DNA of 64,000 nt from Owenia fusiformis (Eukaryota; Annelida; Polychaeta; Sabellida; Oweniidae): NCBI GenBank assembly GCA_903813345.2, contig CAIIXF020000001.1, forward strand, positions 37,605,366 through 37,669,365. Direction: 5' to 3'. A program made the position numbers and the translations under genes. Below the pieces are notes generated by a model. It was given only the letters and a program-made list of their open reading frames with translations, was not told the DNA's origin and did not search any database. Shown here piece by piece: positions 51,625 to 62,600 of this stretch (position 1 is its first letter; each line of letters opens with the position of its first letter).

Positions 51625-51794
51625 GGGTACAGTTAAGTTGCAAATAGAGCGGGTATTCTCTATCCTTTTCCATAGGACTTTCTGGTGATAATACGTTGCA
51701 AACTGCTCGATGAATCTATACAATGTAAAATCTAGTATTCCTTCAGAACTATGGAAATAAACAAAGGTCCTCCATTTGCAACTTCATTGTAGCC
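51625..51794. mobile_element. 0.17-kb MITE, copy 2 of the GGCTACAGTGAAG family
   Basis: GGTACAGTTAAGTTGCAAAT at the left pairs with ATTTGCAACTTCATTGTAGCC at the right. More diverged and shorter than 48235-48441. Similarity with the other copy also extends upstream (CTACCACGTGA). Confidence 0.75.
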
Positions 51795-54700
51795 TGTATT
51801 CCTTTTAAAGAAATACGGGCTACAGTATTGGGGTATAGTAGTTTGATTTTTCAATATATCACTAATCTAGCTTCTTTCCTTGAAAAACATGAGTTTTGAT
51901 GTACGTATATCAAACATGGGTCACTGCACTATAACTTGAACCAGGGTGCCGGTGTTACATAATGTGATTTTAAGGGCCATCATACAACCACCTCTTGCCC
52001 ACTTTATTCATGTTTTGGATTACAGTTTACAATGCATAAACAGCATGAAACAATCATTTCTACTTGTGGATTAGATTTGTATACATCTCTTTGTGAACTG
52101 AGTGTTATGTTCAATATGTGAAAATATAATGGACTTAAATTGTACTTATATTTATAACCTGACCACATTTGCATATGTTCAACAACTGACTGAGTGATCG
52201 AGTTCATCAAACAATGTTCGTAATAGAGGTCATGAACTTTGCTTTATTCATAATCCTATTTCTGCAACTGACTCATATTATGCATCTTATTAATATTATA
52301 TAATATTATATGATTTATTTTGATTGGCAGTGTCTCATAAGCCATTGGTGGCTCGAGGCTTTTTGGATGATTGTATAGATGTATACGTATGAAATTAAGC
52401 CTGCGACACTTAAATAAAAAAACAATACAATAAACTTGCTGATCATATGATTTTAATATTTTAATACTACATGATACTCATATCAAAATACCAATGTATT
52501 TGTGAACAACTCTTAAGTTTGATATTGTACGAATTTTCTGATTTGCTGTAGTAGTCGTAAATGCAACATATATTCAGTCAATATGGTATAACGAAAATGG
52601 GACTTCTGCGCATGTTAAAATTTTTCGTCAAAACTCAACTTTTCTTCAAGTTGATACGATTGTCTTTCGAACTAGAGACTTACAGTACCTCATTCGAAAG
52701 ATCATAAAGACTTTATCTATACTGAAAATCTTAGATCCAAACATAGTAGAATACGCCGTCAGTCCGCATTTGATTTTTTGAAGTGAGTTTCGTAAATCGT
52801 CAGATTTCTCCGACTGATATCGGGTTATCTCAAATTGGTTCGTTTATAAATACGAATTTCTTTACCGTTGTAAGGCGCATGCGCAAAATTGATTTATAAA
52901 ACGTTATTGGTTGATGGTTTTTCTCCTGAGCATGCGTGAAGTCTGATGCCACTTATGACGAAGACCGGAGCAAACATTACTAGCTCTCGAACGAAATTCC
53001 AAGATTCAGATCATTTCGCCGTGTTTGCTAAGCGTGTATACGTGAATGACAAGCTGTTTTGAGTAGATCAGGTACCTGTTTTAGACACAACATTGATTTA
53101 GCTTGACATTGATGTGCTCATTGGCACTTTTGAGCATGTTAATACAAGTTTTTACACTCTTAGCACGAGACGGGTTTTCGAAAAATCTGTTATCTGATTC
53201 ACTCGATTATCGTATGGATATGTATTTCTGCTGACATTTCAACACCACATCACATAGAATTACGATGCAGAATGATAATAAAACACAAAACAACGACTAA
53301 ATTCCACTTGTTATTTCACAGGAGGTAAAAATGCAAACTGCCTAGATTATTTGTAAGGGTCGTCAGACATCGGATTGGCCGCCATATTTGAAATGAAAAT
53401 ATCACTAAATAGAGGTCTGCGCATGTCTCAACATTTCGACTGTATTAACAATGTTATGTTACTTTGTTTCATATGAAAAATAAATTCGTACAAAAGTGAG
53501 TTTTATTTCGTTTGTTATTCAATGTTGAATACACGTTGTACATTATTTCATGTATAGGATATTGACAATAATCAGACTATCGTATTACAATACAGAAGAA
53601 TAAAAGAGATAATGATATATGCATTCTATTTTGAGATTGACATGCGTAAAGGTATCAATATTTTATCTAGTATTTCATTTTATCCCTCCCGTCCCATCCC
53701 ACCCGCTCATCAGCAATCCCCAGGAAATTCGTTCGGTGCTTTTAAATGTTAATAGTTCGGTTGAGTTTTAAAAATAAAGCACTTAAATCTAGATAAAATA
53801 TTCATGATTTGATTGTGATTATCATTTGTAATTATTACATGACGGTTCCGTTACATTCAATGCGTATATAATCCTCATAGTTTACTAATAAATCAGTTAT
53901 TAAATACTCGATTTTCGACAGGTAAAGTTAATATATCAACCCTCGGTCCCTACTATTTCTCGTGTAGATATATTGCATAACTTTCTCAGATATATCCTGT
54001 ATGTTAAATACATTAAATAACATTATATATGTTAGTCTCAGCCTAGACAGTATATATCAATTTTATTGGATAATGCCATGGGCTTTCCCACGATAATGCG
54101 TAAATTCGAATGAACTTGAAATGAAATTCAACATCCAAAATGTGTTAATTTGATCATCCACCGTGTAACTAAAAGCATATGCATGGCCTATTTGCCTTAA
54201 AATACGATTGTGATTATGATTTCTGTTTTCCATATGTAAAATCTAGAAACATAACAGAGTTAAGTCGAAATTCAGCTAACTTGAACATGAAGTCTTGTCA
54301 ATTTACTTAATCGTTGATTGATTTCTAGGTTTATTAGAATTAAAACAACGATCGTTTCATCAAACGAGTCCTATATTCAATATCCATTCGTTGGGCATAT
54401 TCTTTAAATGTAACTATATTCTTTTAACTTTAAAAGTATCTGTTTAGTGCTACGTTAACATGTATTCATTATTTTTTATCCACACAACAGTATCAAACGT
54501 TAGTGCATAACTAGCCATGCCAAGACATGGCCACTACCCTCGTCCAGAGTAAAATACAAGGTCCTCATTCTTTAATGATTATGTTTCAATTAATTTAGTT
54601 TAAAGTGCTTTAAATGTAGGAAAATGAGTCGCTGTGATGTCATATCTGGCGCAGCAATTTCAGAGTCACTGCAATAAATTGAAACATCACTCGGATCAAA

Positions 54701-55224
54701 AGACTAAATAAATAAGCTATTTAGGGATGAATAACATTCGGTGAAATCCGTGATATCGTTATATCACTCGTTAATTGTCAAAGCTGCGCCCATTCGCTAC
54801 CCTCATACTGTGAAACTATCGATATTGAGTTGAGTCTCTATTTTCTATTTTAAAACATTGGGATTTACGCGCACAAGATATGCTATGTAGTTAGGCTATT
54901 ACAAAAATCACGAAATCACCACCAACATTTCTCGGTGCAGGCGGCCAGACTGGGCATACACAAAATGTATTGTATGTGCTCCTTAGGTTGCACTCGGGTG
55001 CTATCAACATCAAACACACACACGTTTAAGATACACAGAGATAATTAAGGGATGAGTGACAAAGGGATGTTAAAAACAGGTGGCTATTGCAATTGATATT
55101 TTAATGTAACTTTAGTATGAAAGAATCTTTTCATCAATAAAAATAACATCTTAGATATTACAGCTACATGTACAATGTGAGTGTATTTAAAAAATGTAGT
55201 ACATAGCTAGTTCCATCTATAATA
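51795..55224. other. 3.4 kb without recognised gene
   Basis: Holds the promoter-like spot at 52860-53070. The rest is AT-rich with no repeat structure or exon that I could recognise. Confidence 0.4.
52860..53070 (+). promoter_or_regulatory. candidate promoter and first exon
   Basis: GCGCATGCGC (NRF1-like) at about 52876, an inverted CCAAT (ATTGG) at about 52906 and a second GCATGCG at about 52932 are followed by a donor-like CAG|GTACCTG near 53070. No coding exon can be attached. Confidence 0.25.
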
Positions 55225-56863
55225 GGGTGGCTCAAAATATTTTTTTTTGGAAATGTTATGCTCCCTACGTGAATCGAGTTGCATTTTGGGGTAAATATCA
55301 CCTGTGATTTTTTTCAAATTTTTTAGTCAACTTTTAGGGGTCCCCCACAGCCTTTGAAGTTTGCCCATAGGCTTAACATTAGTGGGCGTCGCCCAAAATC
55401 GTACTTTGTAGAAGTTTTCTTCTACAGTGCTTAACTTATGTTGTTTGAAGAAAAACAACATTGTATATGATATGATTTAGATGTTTAAATCATCATATTA
55501 CTCTGTTTCATCATGTGAACTTATATAAAAGGTTATACTGACAATATCCTATTTACAAAATATCAGGTACATTCGACCAGTATAATTATTTGAACAAGTA
55601 CAGTTTTAGAGAATCATGTCTCATATATGATTTGGTATTGTCATTATAATAATTTAAACATGAAAAGGTTTATTCATTTTTGACATTTAATGTTTTAAAA
55701 ATGGTTCAGATCAGATTTTCTTATATGTGACACTCTTCCTCTATGATCTGAGCATACAACACATACATTGTCATGATGCGCCGTGTCACGGGTCATTTTA
55801 GAGCATTCCTGTACCAGCTTCACTGCTCGTTCAGCTGGATCATTAACAGAATGCAGGTCTTGACAGAAATTCTGGGTTTGAACATAAGTTGCTCCGAGCG
55901 TACAAAACATACATTGTCACGATAAGAGCCAAGATATCTCAGTTACAAACATTGGTAGTAATGGTTTATCATTGCCTAAGTGAGCAGCAACTGGGTTGAA
56001 GTCAGACTGGCCTGGTTTGCCAGTTGCAAATTGTACAGGCTGTTGAGCAGTGCTGTAGCAAGCTCCTGCTTCTCCTCTCTTGCTCTGTCTTACACTGCAA
56101 AGAGCTGCGACCAACCTGGAGCCTACCACCATGCCAGGTTCATGGGGAAGAGTCTCTACCTCTTGAAGATATTCATGCTCAGGCACTTATTTGTCCAGCT
56201 TACTCCACAGCAACTGCAGATGATAACATGACTTGTGGGATTTGTGGTCCGTCTCTACGGATGGTATTTCCTTAGTGCCCACTTGACAACCGCAGCTCCT
56301 CTTCACGGTCTCAAGTTCTGGTATCATCTGCAGGAATGTCTCAAATGACCCGTGACACGGCGCATCGTGACACTGTATGTGTTGTACGCTCAGATCATAG
56401 AGGAAGAGTGTCACATATAAGAAAATCTGATCTGAATTATTATAATGACAATACCAAATCATATATGAGACATGATTCTCTTATACTGTACTTGTTCAAA
56501 TAATTATACTGGTCGAATGTTCCTAATATTTTGTTAATAGGATATTGTTAGTATAACCTTTTATGTAAGTTCACATGATGAAACAGAGTAATATGATGAT
56601 TTTAACATCTAATCATATCATATACAATGTTGTTTTCTTCAAACAAACTATATAAATCACTCTTGAAGAAAACCTCTACAAAGGACGATTTTGGGCGACG
56701 CCCACTAATGTTAAGCCTATGGGCAAACTTCAAAGGCTGTAGGGGACCCCTAAAAGTTGACTAAAAAATTTGAAAAAAATCACAGGTGATATTTACCCCA
56801 AAATGCAACTCGATTCACATAGGGAGCATAACATTTCCAAAAAAAATTTATTTTGAGCCACCC
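55225..56863. mobile_element. 1.64-kb element with about 0.5-kb inverted arms
   Basis: Ends GGGTGGCTCAAAATA and its inverse, flanked by TA on both sides. Arms run to about 55803 and from about 56346, through TTGGAAATGTTATGCTCCCT, AGTGGGCGTCGCCCAAAATC and GATGCGCCGTGTCACGGGTC. The central ~540 bases hold decayed minus-strand coding sequence. Confidence 0.88.
55695..56462 (-). pseudogene. decayed ORF of an uncharacterised, mobile-element-linked family
   Basis: Three minus-strand pieces follow each other: 56187-56462 (SFETFLQMIPELETVKRSCG), 55917-56186 (HEYLQEVETLPHEPGM) and 55695-55910 (SVNDPAERAVKLVQECSK). The VNDPAERAVKL motif resembles one I remember from uncharacterised, multi-copy invertebrate proteins (VND-AERGV-L); I cannot confirm this here. 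Stops separate the pieces, so it is not functional as read. Confidence 0.5.
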
Positions 56864-57059
56864 TAATCTATAAAGATGTCTGATGACAAAAAGCTCAATT
56901 TTCCTTGATGTCATGGTCAATGGGACTTTAACACGTGAACTAATGTTTTTTATTTTTTGTTTTAAAGTCACTTATAGCAAACCTAATCTAACAATTATCT
57001 CACTATATGCTTATGACACATTCATGTATACATTGTTTGTCTTTTTTTCAAATCAACCC
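56864..57059. other. short gap, nothing recognised
   Basis: AT-rich sequence between the inverted-repeat element and the next repeat. No gene recognised. Confidence 0.4.
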
Positions 57060-57430
57060 ACGGAAATATCCAATACATCAAGTTAAAAAAGTGGTACGAA
57101 TCATAAAAGCGACGTTGGGTGGTTTACTAGTAATTTTTTTATGAAAAATCTAGAAATATTACCCAAATTAAACTATGACTATTCAAAAGAAGACAATTAA
57201 ATCTATATTATGTAAAAAAAATCAAATTTGTCCGAAGCAGGGATAACGCTCAATTAGAGTGACGAACTTCGTTCTCCAAATCGAGAATGGTCTAATTTTA
57301 CCGATTAAATTGATCTGCGGTCGACTTGCGGCCGCCGTGCGACAAATGTGACTGGGGTGTTAGTCAATTCAACCCCAAGTCATCTCAACCCTTGGTCAAC
57401 TCAACCCTTAGTCAACTCGACCCCACCATA
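57060..57430. repeat. inverted copy of the 46649-47310 repeat
   Basis: Reverse complement of that repeat over CGGAAATATCCAATACATCA, AAAGCGACGTTGGGTGG and GTGACGAACTTCGTTCTCC, then AAATGTGACTGGGGTGTTAG. It ends in CAACTCAACCC repeats that run in the same direction as at 46549, not inverted. Confidence 0.85.
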
Positions 57431-57745
57431 TTTATTATCTATAAAAAATTAGATGTATGTTTCATTATGATATTGATGAATTTTGAAAGAATTAGGGAAA
57501 AATTAGAAAGATATATGAATGAAATTTTAAGTAATTTTCTGAATTATAGATTGTAAAAAGAATTAATTCGAAAACATTAAATTATATTGGTTTTATCTAG
57601 AGAAGTTTATGCTCAACACTTTTAATTTAACAATTTTTCTGAATATGACATTTATTTACCACAGTAATTGCTGATTGATATAGCCACGCGGTACTAACTC
57701 ACCGGGGCGTATCGAAACCAAAACACCCCGCAATGATTGTGAGTC

Positions 57746-58072
57746 TCACACTACACCGTTTTTCTTCAAACTTGTTCCATTAAAACCTTCACAGAAATAC
57801 CTTTCAGTCGAGACATTGCTTTTGTATACAAAGTCCCTCGTTTTAGCGGCGTTTTGGTCCCCAGATGTGAGAAGTTGCAAATCCTCAGAGATTTCAACCA
57901 CAATCCTTGATATCTCGTCAGTTCTTCTATCACTCTCCCCCATATTCTGCGCAAGGACTCCCATTACAACCCTCCATCGCTGCATCAACATATTTATCAC
58001 ATGAAACGCAGCAATTTTGAGAAGTCCTACGCAACTGTTCGAAATTGACCAAAACGCCCCGTTGTCTTCCAA
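57746..58072 (-). CDS. unknown ORF in the left arm of the foldback element
   Basis: 108 codons ending at the outer side of the arm. It contains HVINMLMQRWRVVMGVLAQN and LQLLTSGDQNAAKTRDF and ends SLKKNGVV. The right-arm copy at 59226-59501 aligns without indels for 87 residues with about 20 changes. No family recognised, no signal or membrane segment; it may be an exon remnant. Expression is unproven. Confidence 0.3.
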   Translation of the reverse strand: MEDNGAFWSISNSCVGLLKIAAFHVINMLMQRWRVVMGVLAQNMGESDRRTDEISRIVVEISEDLQLLTSGDQNAAKTRDFVYKSNVSTERYFCEGFNGTSLKKNGVV

Positions 58073-58554
58073 AACGCCCCGCAGAGTCTATGACTGCAAA
58101 CGTGTATCTAGATATTAAGGTCAGGATGAGCCAAAAAACAATACCCAACTTCAGATCAGGATAAAAATAGTTACATTCAATATGGTACATTGACTTACAT
58201 ATCATTTTAAAGGTTATACATTTTCAAACAATTTGATATATAGCACTATGTCATGAAATCAATAGTAAAGTTTTATTATACTTATTTTGGAGGCCGGGTT
58301 ACTATTTCAGGTCTCCAGATTTTGGGGAGAAAATAGTAAATCTGTGGAATTATGATAATTTTTTATTTATAGCATATTGTTGTTTTGTAAGTTGAATACA
58401 TGCTTGGATATTGATATTTGCATCATCGTGTGACTAAATTTATTGTTTATGAATTTCAGTGTTGTTTAATAACATTTTACACTTTATTTATTTGAACAAT
58501 TGCTCAATATACCCCCCCCCCCATCCCTGCGTCAACAATAAGCTTCAAGTTGTA

Positions 58555-58835
58555 GCCCAATCTTTCAATAGCCTTATTGACAGATTTCTGTTGCAATTCA
58601 TTTCAGCACTTTTGGATTCTGTGTTTCAGCTCATCGATACTGTTTATTGGATGCTTGTAATTGTACCATTTCCTCGAGATGGCTCCATGTATGGTAATCA
58701 ACCACATAAGCATCGGGGCTGTTGGGTGGCCAAGCATCGAGATCAATCAAAATGTTCAAAAAGCAATGCCAATGTCTCCATGGAACGAGGCAATGTCTTG
58801 TTGAAAAATAAAATCCTCACCACATATATGTTTAA
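58555..58835 (-). pseudogene. mariner transposase fragment at the centre of the foldback element
   Basis: The minus strand reads WPPNSPDA, DYHTWSHLEE and a Gln/Ser-rich helix, matching the third-Asp region (WPPNSPDLNP-D) of mariner-type transposases. Frame changes and stops are present. Confidence 0.7.
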
Positions 58836-59225
58836 TGTCTTTTAACAGACCCCTTTTGAATAATTATTGATAATAAACAACACTGAAATTCATAAACAAT
58901 AAGTTTAGTCACACAACTATGTAAATATACAAGCCTGCATTCACCTAACAAAATTATATTCCATAAATAAAAATGCATAATTCCGCAGATTTACTATTTT
59001 CTCCCTAAAATCTGGCGACCTTAAATAGCGACCATATTGATTTCATGACATATTGTTATATACCAAATTGTTTGATAATAGATTACCTTTCAAATGATAT
59101 ATAAATCAATGTATCATATTGAACCTAGCTATTTTTATCCTGATTTGAAGTTGGGTATTGTTATTTTGGCCCACCCTGTAGAGAACCGGGCGTTTTGATC
59201 AATTTCGAACAGATGCGAAGGACTT

Positions 59226-59501
59226 TTGGAAATTGGTGCGTTTAATGTAATAAATATGTTGATGCAGAGATCGAGGGTTGTAATGGGAGTCCTTGTGCAA
59301 AATATAGGGGAGAATAATAAAAGAACTGGCGATATATCGAGGCTTTTGGTTGAAATCTCTAAAGATTTGCATCTTCTCACATCTGGGGGCCAAAACGCCG
59401 CTAAAACTAGTGACTCTGTACACAAAAGCAATGTCTCGAGTGAAAGGTATTTCTGTGAAGGTTTTAATGAAACAAGTTCGAAGAAAAATGGTGTACTGTG
59501 A
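59226..59501 (+). CDS. unknown ORF in the right arm of the foldback element
   Basis: 91 codons starting MEIGAFNVINMLMQRSRVVM, with LHLLTSGGQNAAKTSD, ending SSKKNGVL and TGA. Partner of the left-arm ORF; the frame is kept in both. Function unknown, not shown to be expressed. Confidence 0.3.
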   Translation: MEIGAFNVINMLMQRSRVVMGVLVQNIGENNKRTGDISRLLVEISKDLHLLTSGGQNAAKTSDSVHKSNVSSERYFCEGFNETSSKKNGVL

Positions 59502-59609
59502 GACTCGCAATCATTGATTTTCCAAAGAAAGGGTAGGTTTGAAATTCAGATTAACGGTTTTGCGGGGCGTTTTGGTTTCGATACGCCCCGGTGAGTTAGT
59601 ACCGCGTGA

Positions 59610-62600
59610 TAGTTTAACAGAGTTAATCTAGCCTATCTTAATAGGACTATTCACGATGATGATATTCATATATTTCACCCCTTCTATTTGTAAAATGGCT
59701 GGCCATTGGATTATCTTTCAAATATGAATTTAAAAGTAAATACATTTCTATCATGGATATGGAAATCTCTATAATTAAAAAAGTTTAAAAAATCTACAAT
59801 ATATTACTATTTTATTTTCATTATCCTACTCAAATATTTGATTGTTTGTTTATTCTTTATTTCTTCCATAAATATGGAGTTAAACAAATATAAATGATTT
59901 ACAAGGTTTATAACATATAACATAACAGGATTTTATGATCCAGTTCAAATCTTCCTTAGATTACGCAGGGGTCATTTTTCAAAAGATTTTTTTTATATTT
60001 AAAACATTTTGTACGATTTCAACTGAAAAATAAGACCAAAATGGACTACAAACTCACAGTGGGTGGTATAACTCATTAAACACTGTTTAATTTTTTTTAG
60101 ATTTATTGTTAAAGTCTAACGATTTAAATTAGTTGATATTCGTTATGATAACATCATTGACTAAGGTAGATACCAATGCTTTTTGACACTCAACTTTTTG
60201 GCAATTAAAAGTCCCTGCCTGCATTTAGTAGTCATATATTGTCATATGCATAATTTTGAAACCATATCCTAATTATTTCACAAACCCTTTGTTGATTCTG
60301 CAATAGTTTCCAATTTGTAAACAGCATTTAACCTTTTTTGGAACTTTTTTGAAATTTCCAAAATGGCTGCCATGTGATTCCAGAATTAACATGAGTGTGA
60401 CGTGACATCACAGTTGCTCGTTCCTAGGTAACAACAAGATCAGAATTGCTCGTTTCTGATGAACACCCTTAAAATCCGATTTTCAAAGAATATATTTGGA
60501 GAAACATTAAAAGGTAAGTGGAATAAATTAGAAGATGGTTTCAAGTTACCACAGAAGTCAATTTGAAACTCAAGAATGCTTTCTTTGACTCATAATCACA
60601 AAAAAAGTCGAGTGACTTTTTAGATGTCGAAAATCTTAGTTATTAATTGAGCATCATACAACTTAACAGTTTTTTTTATTAATTTGAGATTTCAGCAGAA
60701 GTCTAATTTACAAATCATCAATTATAAAAAACATTATTACAAAAATATATAAAAAATGATAAATTATTTTAGAAAAATACTAAGAAAATCCTTGGCATTG
60801 ACCTTCGAAGGGAGGTTAAGCCTTACAAAGTTCACATCGTGTTTTGATTTTTGTTTATATTGATCTAACATCGGGATATTATCATATTTCAAAATATGAT
60901 GATATTTTCATGTTAAGTCAATTTTACACTTATTACTGTTTTTTTCTCCTGATGACCATTGTGAATTATTGTGTTTTATGGATTATGGCGACGGCTTTTG
61001 TGAATAGATGTTGACCCTTTGAAACGCCTATGGACTTGGAGACTGGATTGTATCTATCCCACATCATTTGAGACTGAATGCTCTTTCTTGTATGAGTACT
61101 TGTATCTACAACTTTTTTTGATGTTATGAGTATTGACTATCAATTTCTAATTTCTAATTTCTATAATTGTAATGACTTCAGTATGAATGAAATGTCCCTT
61201 GGTGTTCTGGTCTTGGATTGTAATATCGGCTATTGAATGGTGGGGGAAAGGGGGCATTAGACATTGTTTCTTTTCACGTTAGATCATGGTTTTGGGATAT
61301 ATGGGGTTTGTTTTTCTTGACTGGTATGCACTTAGAGTTTACTTTTTCTTGCTAAGTTCCATTACAACTTTTGGTCCTTTCCCTTTGGCACGTGTGCTTA
61401 GATATTTATAGAAAATTCGAAATGACATACATTGGATTTATAACTTATTTATGATGATACTAGCTTGTTAGATCCTTTTACCAATACTTTAATTGTAAGT
61501 AACAATATAATAAAATTCAGAATTGATTTAATTCAATTGTTTTCGGTGGGTTACTGTTTGGTAATTTCTTGAGACTTTTTGTGTTTGAGATGATAAAAAA
61601 ACAAAAAAGTAATAAATTCCACTATTTTCTGGTAATATAAGTGTGAACAACATATTAATCTTTATAAAAAATCATATAAAAATGATTACAAGCTAGAAAG
61701 ATACTTAATATAAGTGTGAACAACATATTAATCTATCTTTAAAATGGCCAGGGTTAGATTAGCAAACCATAATTTAAGAATTGAAACAGGAAGACACGAG
61801 AAAAAGAAAAAAGATGGCACTAAAAAGAATCGACTTAAAATAAAAGAAGTAGACTGAGGATAAAGGCCAAATTCTCCTCAATAAGGTGCAATTGGGTATA
61901 TATACCGTCGCTATTAAAAACATAACCTCTACTCTGAATAACCTTTATTTCCCCTGAATTACTGGTTTATAATTATTTACTGATACACGTGAGCTTTTTT
62001 ATGTTGAAGTGTAACAAGATACTGTAGTATGAGTTTCAATATCAGCGATATATATTAAGAGATGAATGCTTTTCTTTATAAAAGGAAACTATGTTGTAAA
62101 TCACCTTAACATTGCTACTGAACTTTTATATTCTTAAACACACATTTTTTATGAATTTTTTGTCTATTAAAAGTTCCTAGGATTTCATCCTTTCAGTATG
62201 ACAAATAAAGGTGAACTCAATTCCCTCGCAACATGACAGTAAAAATCCATGCGGTAGTAAAGCTGAACTGATTCGTTCCTTAGGAAAAGTAGGATTCAGC
62301 AAGCAACCTTTCCTTAAATTGTTTAAATATAAAATATTTTGCTTATTTCATTCAAACTGACTGAAATGGGTTCTTGGACAAAAAAACATTATGGTTCCTT
62401 AAGTAATATGAGTCGGTAGGCGTAGTAGACAAAAAGGAATGTTTAAATGTTTACAATATTTTTCATTTTGTGATACTAAAATTATCTCAAGGATATGTGT
62501 GTTCAGAATAGTGTCCATAAGTTCGAATGACGAATTTCACGAAAATCATTATCTATTCCGCCAAACCTCCAGAGTCAAGGATGCCTCGTCAGATGAGTGG

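Larger units (their letters stand above)
57685..59609. mobile_element. 1.9-kb foldback element with 0.75-kb inverted arms
   Basis: CACGCGGTACTAACTCACCG at 57685 is nearly exactly inverted at 59609 (CGGTGAGTTAGTACCGCGTG). Arms run to about 58485 and from about 58858. The left arm carries on its minus strand, and the right arm on its plus strand, the same ~90-codon ORF. The centre (about 58540-58840) is a mariner transposase fragment. GGCCCACCCTGTAG at 59168 is a second mariner-type end inside the right arm. Confidence 0.88.
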
